A DNA stretch of 18,487 bases from DASYRX01 sp036003845 (GTDB taxonomy: Bacteria > Gemmatimonadota > Gemmatimonadetes > Gemmatimonadales > Gemmatimonadaceae): NCBI GenBank assembly GCA_036003845.1, contig DASYRX010000092.1, positions 1 to 18,487 of the forward strand, given 5' to 3'. Shown one piece after another: positions 1 through 7,255 of this stretch (position 1 is the first letter of the stretch; each line of letters opens with the position of its first letter). A model generated the notes under the pieces. That model was not told the DNA's origin. It worked only from the letters and a program-made list of their open reading frames with translations, and did no database searches. The position numbers were made by a program, and so were the translations under genes.

Positions 1-2
1 GA

Positions 3-317
3 TTCCTCGGCCCAGTCGGTCCGGCAATGATAGTTTCAGTCATGATTGTCGCGGCCATCACCGTGCACTGGGATAACGGATTCTTCGCGGCGACAAACGG
101 AATCGAGCTGCCGCTGCTGTACACCGCGATCGCTGTCGTGCTCGCCTTCTCGGGCCCGGGTGCCTATTCGATTGACGCGGCGCTCGGTCTACGGGCACTC
201 TGGTCGCCGGTCTTCGCCGCGACAGCGTTAGGCGGCGGTATTCTCGGTGGCATCACCAATGTTGCCCTGCGCCGGCGCGCATTGTCCAGTGACTCCGCTG
301 GCATGAGGACTACGTAA
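3..317 (+). CDS. DoxX family membrane protein, C-terminal part (5' end outside window)
   Basis: The reading frame is open from the window edge, so the gene starts upstream and only its last ~104 codons are visible. The visible protein has a hydrophobic segment around MIVSVMIVAAITVHW, then NGFF, NGIELPLLY and a second hydrophobic segment ending in the GPGAYSIDAALG signature. This combination (TVH..NGFF...NG.ELPLLY...GPGAYS.D) is typical of the C-terminal half of DoxX proteins, small four-helix inner-membrane proteins linked to redox and thiol-stress functions. Its TAA stop lies one base before the ATG of the pirin gene, so the two are probably co-transcribed. Family assignment is firm; the precise role is not known from sequence. 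Confidence 0.85.
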   Translation, partial: FLGPVGPAMIVSVMIVAAITVHWDNGFFAATNGIELPLLYTAIAVVLAFSGPGAYSIDAALGLRALWSPVFAATALGGGILGGITNVALRRRALSSDSAGMRTT

Positions 318-318
318 C

Positions 319-1206
319 ATGGCAACTCCTCGCCGAATTGCACGAGTCGTCAACACGCCTGCCCCCGCGCCTGGTTTCATGGGCGCGGGGCACGAGGCTG
401 TCTTGGTCGTCGACCCTAACGAGTTCAAGTCGCAGGATCCCTTCATTCTGCTTGCCGACGACCGCGTCGACCTCGCGCCGGGCGTGACAGCCGGCGAAGC
501 GCACCCGCACGCCGGCTTCGAAACGGTGACGTTCGTACTCGAGGGCGGGCTGCACGATCGCATCGAAGGCTCCCTCAACACCGGTGACATGCAGTGGATG
601 ACCGCTGGCAGCGGGGTCATTCACAATGAAGAGGTCACGCTGCAGGGCCGCACTCGCATTCTTCAGTTGTGGCTTACGCTTCCTCACGAGCATCGCTGGA
701 GCCCGCCGAGGTTCGAGACGGTGAGTCGCGACAGCGCGCCAGTGCGTCGGGAGCCCGGCGTCGTAGTGCGCGTTTATAGTGGCACGTCGGGTGATGCGCA
801 GGCGACAACGCACAACTATGTGCCCGTAACCGTGGCCGACATCGCGCTGCGTCCGCGCGCAGCGGTGACGCAGGATTTGCCCGCGGCATACAACGGCTTC
901 ATTTATGTGCTCGACGGCGCAGTGCAAGCCGGCAGCGACGGCAAGCAGCTCGCCGCGGGTCAGGTGGGATGGCTCGATCGCGGTGGCACCGGAGAAAGCT
1001 CGTTGCGTCTCATCGCTGGCGACGCCGGTGCGCGGGTGATGCTCTACGCCGGCGAGCCGACCAACGTCCCCATCGTTATGCACGGCCCGTTTGTCGGCGA
1101 GACGCGCGCCGATCTCATGCGCGTGTCGAGTGACTATCTCGCAGGCCGGTTTCCGCGCATTAGCGAGATCGCACGCGGCGTTGCAACGGCGACATCAAGC
1201 GACTGA
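319..1206 (+). CDS. Pirin family protein (bicupin)
   Basis: A 295-residue protein with the full pirin architecture: an N-terminal cupin (about residues 20-125) and a C-terminal pirin domain (about 180-285). The metal-binding signature HPHAGFETV is at 62-70 and GDMQWMTAGSGVIHNE at 89-104. By analogy with human pirin, His62, His64, His102 and Glu104 would bind the iron. The C-terminus carries GPFVGET and DYLAGRF, also typical. Pirins are cytoplasmic Fe(II) proteins; some have quercetinase activity and others act as redox-responsive cofactors, and the sequence does not decide between these. The start follows the DoxX stop by one base, with GAGG at 305-308 as a distant Shine-Dalgarno. The 3' end overlaps the convergent DUF6510 gene by 12 bases. 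Confidence 0.92.
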   Translation: MATPRRIARVVNTPAPAPGFMGAGHEAVLVVDPNEFKSQDPFILLADDRVDLAPGVTAGEAHPHAGFETVTFVLEGGLHDRIEGSLNTGDMQWMTAGSGVIHNEEVTLQGRTRILQLWLTLPHEHRWSPPRFETVSRDSAPVRREPGVVVRVYSGTSGDAQATTHNYVPVTVADIALRPRAAVTQDLPAAYNGFIYVLDGAVQAGSDGKQLAAGQVGWLDRGGTGESSLRLIAGDAGARVMLYAGEPTNVPIVMHGPFVGETRADLMRVSSDYLAGRFPRISEIARGVATATSSD

Positions 1207-1476
1207 GGCGTTCTCCGGAATCATCATAACGGAGATTCCGGAGGCGTCGACGCGCAGCCAGCCCGGCGTGTGCACGATACGCAACATCGCTGCGTCGCAC
1301 GAGGGGCAGCGTAAGATCACGCCCATGCCCTGACCATATTCGAGCAGCGTTCCGATGGCGCCTAACGAGCCGCAGGCGGCGCAGGTCGCCAGTGCCGCGG
1401 TCACATCCTGCGCGAACAGCTCGCGCAGCGTACCGCCCGCCGCATTGCCGTCCAATCGCATCTCCTCAGACTGCAT
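1195..1476 (-). CDS. DUF6510 family protein with four-cysteine zinc ribbon
   Basis: A 93-residue protein beginning with MRLDGNAAGG (from residue 6) and LRELFAQDVTAA, the N-terminal pattern of DUF6510. Two CxxC knuckles follow: Cys32/Cys35 in CAACGS and Cys57/Cys60 in CPSC, giving a probable zinc ribbon. The start at 1476 is preceded by GGGAGG about four bases upstream; an internal ATG at residue 6 also has GAGG close by, so the first few residues are uncertain. It is the last gene of a three-gene minus-strand operon, 27 bases after the flavoprotein gene. The biochemical role is unknown. The constant company of a molybdoenzyme and an FNR flavoprotein suggests a maturation or electron-transfer accessory (inference). 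Its 3' end overlaps the pirin gene and contains a perfect hairpin. Confidence 0.82.
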   Translation of the reverse strand: MQSEEMRLDGNAAGGTLRELFAQDVTAALATCAACGSLGAIGTLLEYGQGMGVILRCPSCDAAMLRIVHTPGWLRVDASGISVMMIPENASVA

Positions 1477-1503
1477 ATTGCCTCCCGAACGACATGGTGC
1501 CGC

Positions 1504-2271
1504 TCAACCTGTAGGACCAAAGCGCTCCGTGCGAACCCGCGAAGGATCGTGCCCCATCTCGACGAGTTGTGTCGCGACAGATTCCACCAGCGCAGTCGGA
1601 CCACAGACGTACCCTCGCAGCTTCTCTGCGACCGGCGGACTGACTTCAGCGAGCATTTCCCCGTCGATGCGCCGACGATACCCAGTCCACCCACTCGGTG
1701 CGTCGCGCGTCAACGTAAAGCGAACATCGACTTCCGGGCGTTCATTCAGCGACTGCAGCTCCTCTCGGTAAATGACGTCGTCCCAGGTCCGCGCGGAGTA
1801 GAGCAGCCGCACAGGAACTCGCGCGCGCGCTGAAGGTGTCGCTCGCGCGTGGTGCCGCAGCATGCACATGAGCGGGACGATCCCCGATCCGCCTGCCACG
1901 AGCAACAAAGGACCGCCTAACGCAATGTCCCACACGAAGTAGCCGCCGATCGGGCCGCGCAGTTCGAGCCCGTCGCCCACGACGAGCGTATCGCACAGGT
2001 ACGGCGACACTTCGGCATTCTCGATCCGCTCGACGGTGAGCTCGATCGAGCGTTGCTCCGGCGCAGACGCGATCGAGTAGGAGCGCTGCGCCTGATACCC
2101 ATCCTCGGCGACGAGCCGCACGTCGACGTGCTGGCCCGCACGATGCCCGGGCCACTGCGGCACGTCGAGAACGAGCGTCCGCGCGCGCGCAGTTTCAGCT
2201 CGCACATCGACAACTGTGGCGACGCGCCATTCCAGCCGCTGTGCGGGGACAGTGGCAGGCTCGTTAGGCAC
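1504..2271 (-). CDS. FNR-type ferredoxin/flavin reductase (FAD and NAD(P)-binding)
   Basis: A 255-residue two-domain flavoprotein of the ferredoxin-NADP reductase superfamily. The FAD domain covers about residues 12-115, with RSYSIAS at 63-69 (the R-x-Y-S FAD motif) and GPIGGYFVW at 106-114. The NAD(P) domain covers about 120-250, with LLVAGGSGIVPL at 122-133, YVCGPTALVE at 221-230 and the C-terminal ERFGPTG. There is no added 2Fe-2S ferredoxin domain, so electrons must go to a separate partner. The start is GTG, immediately after the TGA of the molybdoenzyme gene (TGAGTG, no gap), which indicates translational coupling. The likely job is shuttling electrons between NAD(P)H and the adjacent molybdopterin protein, inferred from context. 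Confidence 0.88.
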   Translation of the reverse strand: MPNEPATVPAQRLEWRVATVVDVRAETARARTLVLDVPQWPGHRAGQHVDVRLVAEDGYQAQRSYSIASAPEQRSIELTVERIENAEVSPYLCDTLVVGDGLELRGPIGGYFVWDIALGGPLLLVAGGSGIVPLMCMLRHHARATPSARARVPVRLLYSARTWDDVIYREELQSLNERPEVDVRFTLTRDAPSGWTGYRRRIDGEMLAEVSPPVAEKLRGYVCGPTALVESVATQLVEMGHDPSRVRTERFGPTG

Positions 2272-2898
2272 TCAGGGATCGCCCTGGTAGCGTTGCTCCT
2301 GCCATGGATCGCCGCGATCGTGGTAGCCGAGTTGCTCCCAAAAACCCGGCTGATCCTTTGGCAGCAATTGCAGCCCGCGCACCCATTTCGCGCTCTTCCA
2401 GAAATAGAGGTGTGGCACGAGCAGCCTCGCAGGACCGCCGTGTTCAGGCGGCAGCGGTGCACCATCGTAACCGAACGCGACCCATGCTTTTCCTGCCGAC
2501 ACGTCGTCGATGGGAAGGTTGGTCGTGTATCCGCCATCGCAGAACGCCACGACAAACGCTCCCTCGGCGAGGCCCGCGGTCTTCGCTGCATCGAGTAGTG
2601 TATCGACCGAGATACCCTCCCACGTCGTGTCGAACTTCGACCACTTAGTGACGCAGTGGATGTCGACAGTTGGCTTGTCGTGCGGCAACGCTTGAAACTC
2701 TTCCCAGGACCATCGCACTGAGCGTCCTTGCGTGTCCCGAATTGTGAAATCCCACTTGTTGAGTGGAACGCGCGGTGTGGGCCCCGCCGAGAGGACAGGG
2801 AAGTCGCGCGTCTCATACTGTCCAGGCGGAAGGCGACCAGCTGAGGAGGCCGCACGGCGACCCTGGAAGCCGCGTGCGATGAAGGGTTTGTCTGCCAT
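2272..2898 (-). CDS. Sulfite oxidase-like molybdopterin oxidoreductase (soluble)
   Basis: A molybdopterin-binding domain protein of the sulfite oxidase family, 208 residues from the ATG at 2898. The Mo-ligating cysteine is in DIHCVTKWSKFD (about residue 82); further family marks are W-x-G at WEGIS, CDGGYTTNLP, and HGGPARLLVPHLYFWKSAKW (about 153-172), which holds the pterin-binding Arg and Lys residues. There is no Tat leader, so unlike MsrP/YedY it should be cytoplasmic, and it lacks the C-terminal dimerisation domain of true sulfite oxidase. ATG 2898 is preferred over a TTG at 2904 because GGAG sits six bases upstream of the ATG. It heads an operon with the FNR flavoprotein and DUF6510. The substrate is unknown. 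Confidence 0.88.
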   Translation of the reverse strand: MADKPFIARGFQGRRAASSAGRLPPGQYETRDFPVLSAGPTPRVPLNKWDFTIRDTQGRSVRWSWEEFQALPHDKPTVDIHCVTKWSKFDTTWEGISVDTLLDAAKTAGLAEGAFVVAFCDGGYTTNLPIDDVSAGKAWVAFGYDGAPLPPEHGGPARLLVPHLYFWKSAKWVRGLQLLPKDQPGFWEQLGYHDRGDPWQEQRYQGDP

Positions 2899-2941
2899 GC
2901 TCAACTCCGAATAGATCGCGCGAACGGAATGTACGCAATGC

Positions 2942-2975
2942 GGCTCTCCGTCGGTTGATGCCCGGACGGAGAGCC
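2942..2975 (-). terminator. Perfect 11-bp hairpin downstream of the alpha/beta hydrolase
   Basis: GGCTCTCCGTC (2942-2952) and GACGGAGAGCC (2965-2975) form a perfect 11-bp stem with a 12-base loop. It lies 33 bases past the hydrolase stop and upstream of the molybdoenzyme gene on the same strand. There is no U-tract, so it could be a factor-dependent terminator or an RNA-stabilising hairpin that insulates the two units. Confidence 0.6.
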
Positions 2976-3008
2976 CCCGGCGCTTCCAACGTGGAGCCTA
3001 ACGTGAGT

Positions 3009-3887
3009 CTACACGAATCGCTTGATGAACTTGAGCGCCGTTTCGGCGACTTCGCGCCAACCGCTGTCGATCGTTAAAGCGTGTCCCCTGTTCGGGATCT
3101 CAACAATCTCGGTGATGCCCGGATTGTCCTTCTGCTGCTTGTACGAGGCGTTCGCGATTGCCCACGGAACTGTGTGATCCTTTTCGCCCGAGACGATGAG
3201 CAGCGGTCCGCGGTCTGGATTGTCGGTGTCGACTTTGACCTCCGTCCACGGGTTGAGGTTCGCGGCCGCAGCCTGAAAAAGCGGTGCTCCAGACGCCGGG
3301 ACGGCAAAGTTCTCATACAACTCTTTCGCCTCTTGTTCATCTACAGCATTCGCGAAGGCATAGCGGAACTGCTCGTACGTAAGCGGAATGGCGCGGTTGC
3401 GGTTGGCGGGATTGCCTAACACGGGCCACGCAGACTTGAGCGACGAGAATGGGAGTGGCAGCACGCCGCGGAACGGTGCGGGATCGACTGCGACTGTGAC
3501 AGCCGAGCACCCACGGCCTGCAAGGATCTGCGCCAACAGTCCGCCGAAAGAGTGACCGATGAGGGCAGGCTTTGAGTTCAGTCCTCGAATGATGTGCTCG
3601 AAGTGGTCGGCCACCTGGCCGACGGTTTTGTGCGCAAAGACCTCCGGTTTGGCGTTCGCTTCAGCGACCGTTTCCGGATCGTCGGGCCATCCTGGCGTGA
3701 GCGCCGTAAAGCCGGCTTCCTCGAACACCTGAGCCCATCGATCCCAGCTACTCGGCAGCAGCCACAGTCCATGAATGAAAACGACTGGTTGCAACGCGGT
3801 CGCGTTCGCGCGTTCGACTTGCTGCATCTCGTGATCGGTGATCGTCGCCGTACTCGGCGGCGTTAAGGTGCTGCGTTCGCTATTCAT
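3009..3887 (-). CDS. Alpha/beta hydrolase
   Basis: A 292-residue alpha/beta-hydrolase fold protein. VVFIHGLW at about 35-42 gives the oxyanion-hole HG motif, GHSFGG at 111-116 the nucleophile elbow with Ser113, GEKDHTVPW the acid Asp237, and NRGHAL the catalytic His269. The triad is therefore complete. No signal peptide is visible, so it is cytoplasmic. The ATG is preceded by GGAGGGACGT, a good Shine-Dalgarno. Members of this group are annotated as non-haem peroxidases or esterases; the substrate cannot be read from the sequence. It is transcribed divergently from the cNMP/TrxR-like fusion across a ~320-base gap and ends before a strong hairpin. Confidence 0.88.
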   Translation of the reverse strand: MNSERSTLTPPSTATITDHEMQQVERANATALQPVVFIHGLWLLPSSWDRWAQVFEEAGFTALTPGWPDDPETVAEANAKPEVFAHKTVGQVADHFEHIIRGLNSKPALIGHSFGGLLAQILAGRGCSAVTVAVDPAPFRGVLPLPFSSLKSAWPVLGNPANRNRAIPLTYEQFRYAFANAVDEQEAKELYENFAVPASGAPLFQAAAANLNPWTEVKVDTDNPDRGPLLIVSGEKDHTVPWAIANASYKQQKDNPGITEIVEIPNRGHALTIDSGWREVAETALKFIKRFV

Positions 3888-4208
3888 ACGTCCCTCCGTC
3901 CAGTGTGCGTGAACTACTCGGGAATGGTGTACAGGATCTCGTCGGTCCGACGGATAGCGTGCCTAACGCATTGCTAACGCCAGCCGGAAACCTCGCCGCG
4001 GCCACGAGGCACGGAAGGTACGTTAAACGCTCAATGCTCGCCTGTAGCGGTCGTGTAAATGCGTGTGTCACGCCAAGTCGGCGAACTCGAGCACAAAACC
4101 ATTGCCCTTTCGGCTGATACCAGATCGATGGATCCGTCGCCAAACTACGGCTTTCGCGGTCCATCGACGCTGAGTACTCTGCCCAAGACACCCAGTCCGG
4201 ACAAAGGG
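3888..4208. other. Divergent intergenic region (hydrolase / cNMP-TrxR fusion)
   Basis: This ~320-base stretch must carry the promoters of both divergent genes. I see no convincing -35/-10 pair. It contains one copy of the dispersed CGTTAGGC motif (3961-3968, as GCCTAACG) and a nearby partial copy, GCTAACG. In-frame ATG codons at 4059 and 4128 could extend the downstream protein, but neither has a ribosome binding site and the added residues look non-conserved. Confidence 0.4.
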
Positions 4209-5888
4209 ATGACAGCAACAGAAGTTCCGACGATTAGTCCACGTGTTTCGCGGACAGAGTACCTGTTTCCGACTCTTACGCCGGCTCAAGTCGCACGTAT
4301 TGCCGAACACGGGCGCCGGCGACCGGTCGATCAAGGCGAAGTACTCGTCGAGCAAGGCGATCAGCCTGTCCCATTTTTTGTCGTCGTATCGGGAGAGGTC
4401 GAGATCGTTCGCCCCACTGGAGAAACGGAAGGGCGCATCGTCGTTCACAAGACCGGTGAGTTCACCGGGGAAGCAAACATGCTTTCCGGCCGACGTTCGC
4501 TCGTGCGCGCGCGTGTTTTGAAAACTGGCGAGGTGCTCGAGCTCACGCGCGACGAGTTGCTCCGTGTCGTGCAGACCGATCCAGAGCTTAGCGAGATCAT
4601 CATGCGCGCCTTCCTTCTCAGGCGGGTGGAATTGATCGCGCATGGCCTGGGCGACGTGGTGCTCATCGGCTCAACTCACTGCGCCGGCACACTGCGAGTC
4701 AAGGAATTCCTAACGAGAAACGGCCATCCGTACACGTCGATTGATCTCGATACTGACGACGGCGTGCAAGATCTCTTGGACAAGTTCGGTGTGACGACAA
4801 GCGACATCCCGGTCCTGATTTGCCGCTGCACGGTCGTGCTGCGCAATCCGACGAACGAACAGATTGCGGACTGTCTCGGGTTCAACGCGGCGATCGACCA
4901 GCAACAGCTGCGAGATGTCGTGGTGATCGGCGCCGGCCCTGCTGGACTCGCTGCTGCCGTTTACGGGGCGTCAGAGGGGCTCGACGTGCTCGTGGTCGAG
5001 GCAGAAGCGCCCGGTGGGCAGGCGGGAGCAAGCTCACGCATCGAGAACTACCTCGGGTTCCCGACCGGCATCTCGGGGCAAGAGCTGGTTGCGCGTGCAT
5101 ACAACCAGGCAGCGAAGTTCGGCGCGCAGCTGATCGTCGCCAAAGGCGCGAAGAAACTCAAATGCGAACGAACGCCGTATGCGATCGAGATCGAGGATGG
5201 TACGCGCATACCTGCGCGCACAGTGATCATCGCAACTGGCGCGCAGTATCGTCGGCTGCCGTTCGAAAACTTGTCGCAGTATGAGGGAGCGGGCGTCTAC
5301 TACAGCGCCACGTTCATGGAGTCGCAGCTCTGCCGGGGCGAAGAGGTCATAGTCGTCGGTGCCGGAAACTCAGCAGGCCAGGCAGCGGTCTTTCTCGCAC
5401 AGACTGTAAGAAAGGTCCACATGCTCGTTAGGTCCGGTGGGCTCGCGGAGAGCATGTCGCGCTATCTGATCCGGCGCATCGAAGATAGTCCCGTGATCGA
5501 ACGCCACTTCTTCACAGAGCTCACGGGCCTCGAGGGCTTTCAACACCTGGAGCACGTCACGTGGCGCAACAGTGAGTCTGCGGCCGTCGAAAGGCGACCG
5601 ATTCGTCATGTGTTCACGATGACTGGCGCGGTGCCGAGCACGGCGTGGCTCGAGGATTGTGTCACTCTGGACGCGAACGGATTCATCAAAACCGGATCCT
5701 CGCTGACGCAGGACGATCTGATCTCGGCAGAATGGCCGCTGGCGCGCGCGCCGCATTTTCTCGAGACGAGTTTGCCAGGCGTGTTCGCAGTCGGCGACGT
5801 CCGTGGCGGTAACATGAAGCGAGCTGCGTCTGCCGTTGGTGAAGGTTCGAGTGCAGTCGCCTTCGTGCACCAAGTACTGCACGAGTAG
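4209..5888 (+). CDS. cNMP-binding / thioredoxin-fold / thioredoxin-reductase-like flavoprotein fusion
   Basis: About 559 residues from ATG 4209 (609 if ATG 4059 is used; AAAGGG directly precedes 4209 and the length then suits the family). Three modules are visible. First, a cyclic-nucleotide-binding-like beta roll (about residues 18-125: FPTLTPAQ, GEVLVEQGD, GEFTGEANML). Second, a thioredoxin/glutaredoxin-fold segment (about 148-225) with a single Cys in STHCAGT and a CRC further on. Third, a TrxR-like flavoprotein (about 235-559) with FAD motif GAGPAG at 241-246, GGQAGASSRIENYLGFP, NAD motif VVGAGNSAGQAA at 383-394 and the C-terminal GVFAVGDVRGG. The redox CxxC of true thioredoxin reductase is replaced: YYSATFMES stands where YCATCDG occurs. 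It is therefore not a canonical TrxR; its electron acceptor and its ligand are unknown. Confidence 0.88.
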   Translation: MTATEVPTISPRVSRTEYLFPTLTPAQVARIAEHGRRRPVDQGEVLVEQGDQPVPFFVVVSGEVEIVRPTGETEGRIVVHKTGEFTGEANMLSGRRSLVRARVLKTGEVLELTRDELLRVVQTDPELSEIIMRAFLLRRVELIAHGLGDVVLIGSTHCAGTLRVKEFLTRNGHPYTSIDLDTDDGVQDLLDKFGVTTSDIPVLICRCTVVLRNPTNEQIADCLGFNAAIDQQQLRDVVVIGAGPAGLAAAVYGASEGLDVLVVEAEAPGGQAGASSRIENYLGFPTGISGQELVARAYNQAAKFGAQLIVAKGAKKLKCERTPYAIEIEDGTRIPARTVIIATGAQYRRLPFENLSQYEGAGVYYSATFMESQLCRGEEVIVVGAGNSAGQAAVFLAQTVRKVHMLVRSGGLAESMSRYLIRRIEDSPVIERHFFTELTGLEGFQHLEHVTWRNSESAAVERRPIRHVFTMTGAVPSTAWLEDCVTLDANGFIKTGSSLTQDDLISAEWPLARAPHFLETSLPGVFAVGDVRGGNMKRAASAVGEGSSAVAFVHQVLHE

Positions 5889-5898
5889 GTTCTAAAGG

Positions 5899-5916
5899 GC
5901 GCGCACAAACGCGCGC
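5899..5916. terminator. Short GC hairpin after the flavoprotein gene
   Basis: GCGCGC (5899-5904) and GCGCGC (5911-5916) can pair across an ACAAAC loop, ten bases after the stop codon, followed by CACGTTTAC. The stem is only six bp and the same bases form an 8-bp direct repeat (GCGCGCAC), so the terminator role is weakly supported. Confidence 0.3.
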
Positions 5917-5950
5917 ACGTTTACAAACCTCGGACTGAACGAGGCGATGC

Positions 5951-6418
5951 ATGCGAGCCATCGGCATTCTATTGTCGGTAACGCTGCCAGCGCTGGCACT
6001 CGGCCAACCAGCGCCCGCGCAATTCACAACGTCAGGAGCGTTCTTCGCGCTCTCTGTCGCCGATCTGGCGGCGAGTACGCGATGGTATTCTGAGAAACTT
6101 GGACTCAGAATCGTTATGCGGAGTGTGAACGGAGTTGCCGTGAACGTGCTGGAAGGCGGCGGCCTGATTGTGGAGCTAGTCCAGCGTGACGGTGCGCGTT
6201 CACCGCGCGACGCGGTGCCTGCCGACAGCCCGCCCGACCTCGTTCGCGGCATCTTCAAGGTCGGCATGATCGTCGAGGATTTTGATGGCACCGTAGCGAG
6301 GCTGCGCGCTAAAGGGGTGGAGATCGTGCTCGGACCCTATCCTCCGACACCCGAGCAACGGGCCAACATGCTTGTAAAAGACAACGCTGGGAACCTCATC
6401 CAATTCTTTGGCAAATGA
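5951..6418 (+). CDS. Exported VOC (glyoxalase/bleomycin-resistance fold) protein
   Basis: A 155-residue single-domain VOC protein. An N-terminal signal peptide is clear: MRAIG, a hydrophobic core to about residue 17, then a cleavage region near ALG-QPAPA, so the mature protein is periplasmic or secreted. The domain runs from FFALSVADLAASTRWYSEKLG (about 31-51) through GLIVELV (Glu75) to KDNAGNLIQFFG at the C-terminus. In metal-dependent VOC enzymes the last strand usually has Glu in N-L-I-E and the first strand His or Gln; here these are Gln151 and Phe, so a catalytic metal site looks incomplete. GAGG six bases before the ATG supports the start. It could be a binding protein rather than an enzyme; its ligand is unknown. 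Confidence 0.85.
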   Translation: MRAIGILLSVTLPALALGQPAPAQFTTSGAFFALSVADLAASTRWYSEKLGLRIVMRSVNGVAVNVLEGGGLIVELVQRDGARSPRDAVPADSPPDLVRGIFKVGMIVEDFDGTVARLRAKGVEIVLGPYPPTPEQRANMLVKDNAGNLIQFFGK

Positions 6419-6462
6419 TCCCGTTAGGCACAACCGTCGCTGCTGCGGCGTTTGCGTCCTCG

Positions 6463-7242
6463 CTAGGCAGCCGTATAGCCGCCGTCGACGAACAACACGG
6501 CGCCTGTCACATACGACGCCGCGTCAGACGCGAGGAATACGACCGGGCCCACTAGCTCGTCCAGGCGGGCGCGCCGCCGCATCGGTGTGCGAATCTCGAT
6601 GCGTTTCTCGGTCTCCGGCTTGGCGTGCTCGCCACCGAGCCCTTCCATGATGTTCTCGAGGTAGCCCGGCGCGATGGCGTTCACGCGGATCCCGTGAGCG
6701 GCCAGGTCGACAGCCATCACGCGCGTCAGCTGATTCACGCCTCCTTTGGCGGCGCTGTAGGCGCCGAGTCCGGGAATGGCGATCGCCGAAGCGATCGATG
6801 AAATGTTGATGATGCTGCCGCCACCGCCGCGCTCGAGCATATGCCTAACAACCGCGCGTGACATGTGCATGACGCCCTTGAGATCGACGTCGACGACACG
6901 CTTCCACGCCTCGTCGGTAATACTCTCGAACGATTCCACGATGTCGATCGCAGCGTCATTCACCAATACGTCCACGCGCCCGAACGTGCTCACCGCATGA
7001 CGAACCAATTCCTCGCAGCTCGCGGCGTCAGTGACGTCTACACGCGCACACGTCGCGTGGCCACCGACCTTCTGAATGGCAGCTGTGGTGGCATTCGCGC
7101 CGTCGACGTTGATGTCGCACACGGCAACAGACGCTCCATGCTCCGCCAATCCGTGCGCGAGTCTGCGGCCCAACCCGCGCGCCGCCCCTGTTACGATGGC
7201 GACGCGGCCGGAGATTGCGAACAGTCCAGTGGACGAATTCAT
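6463..7242 (-). CDS. Classical short-chain dehydrogenase/reductase (SDR)
   Basis: A 259-residue classical SDR with a Rossmann fold. The cofactor motif TGAARGLGRR is at 18-27, with Asp43 at the end of beta-2 (VCDIN), which favours NAD over NADP. VNDAA at 94-98 replaces the usual NNAG, Ser148/149 lies in INISSIAS, the catalytic Tyr162 and Lys166 are in AYSAAKGG, and a C-terminal YVTGAVLFVDGGYT is present. The Asn of the SDR tetrad (usually in vNLkG) appears as Asp120 in VDVDLKG. Substrate unknown; the fold is shared by 3-oxoacyl-ACP reductases and sugar or alcohol dehydrogenases. It starts 13 bases after the S9 peptidase stop, so it is probably the second gene of that operon. It converges with the VOC gene. 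Confidence 0.9.
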   Translation of the reverse strand: MNSSTGLFAISGRVAIVTGAARGLGRRLAHGLAEHGASVAVCDINVDGANATTAAIQKVGGHATCARVDVTDAASCEELVRHAVSTFGRVDVLVNDAAIDIVESFESITDEAWKRVVDVDLKGVMHMSRAVVRHMLERGGGGSIINISSIASAIAIPGLGAYSAAKGGVNQLTRVMAVDLAAHGIRVNAIAPGYLENIMEGLGGEHAKPETEKRIEIRTPMRRRARLDELVGPVVFLASDAASYVTGAVLFVDGGYTAA

Positions 7243-7255
7243 CCTAGTCCGATCG

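Noticed and set aside
310..1083. Long minus-strand open frame (257 codons) opposite the pirin gene
   Set aside because: It lies wholly across a gene with complete pirin motifs; its translation is Arg/His-rich with no recognisable domain, as expected for antisense frames in GC-rich DNA.
1917..2855. 312-codon minus-strand frame across the FNR and molybdoenzyme genes
   Set aside because: It overlaps two genes with clear catalytic motifs in another frame, and its composition is Ser/Arg-rich without any family pattern.
2272..2898. Annotation as periplasmic MsrP (YedY)
   Set aside because: There is no Tat signal, no adjacent MsrQ haem membrane partner, and the operon partner is an FNR flavoprotein.
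4209..5888. Annotation as ordinary thioredoxin reductase (trxB)
   Set aside because: The redox-active CxxC is missing and two extra N-terminal domains are present, so the symbol would mislead.
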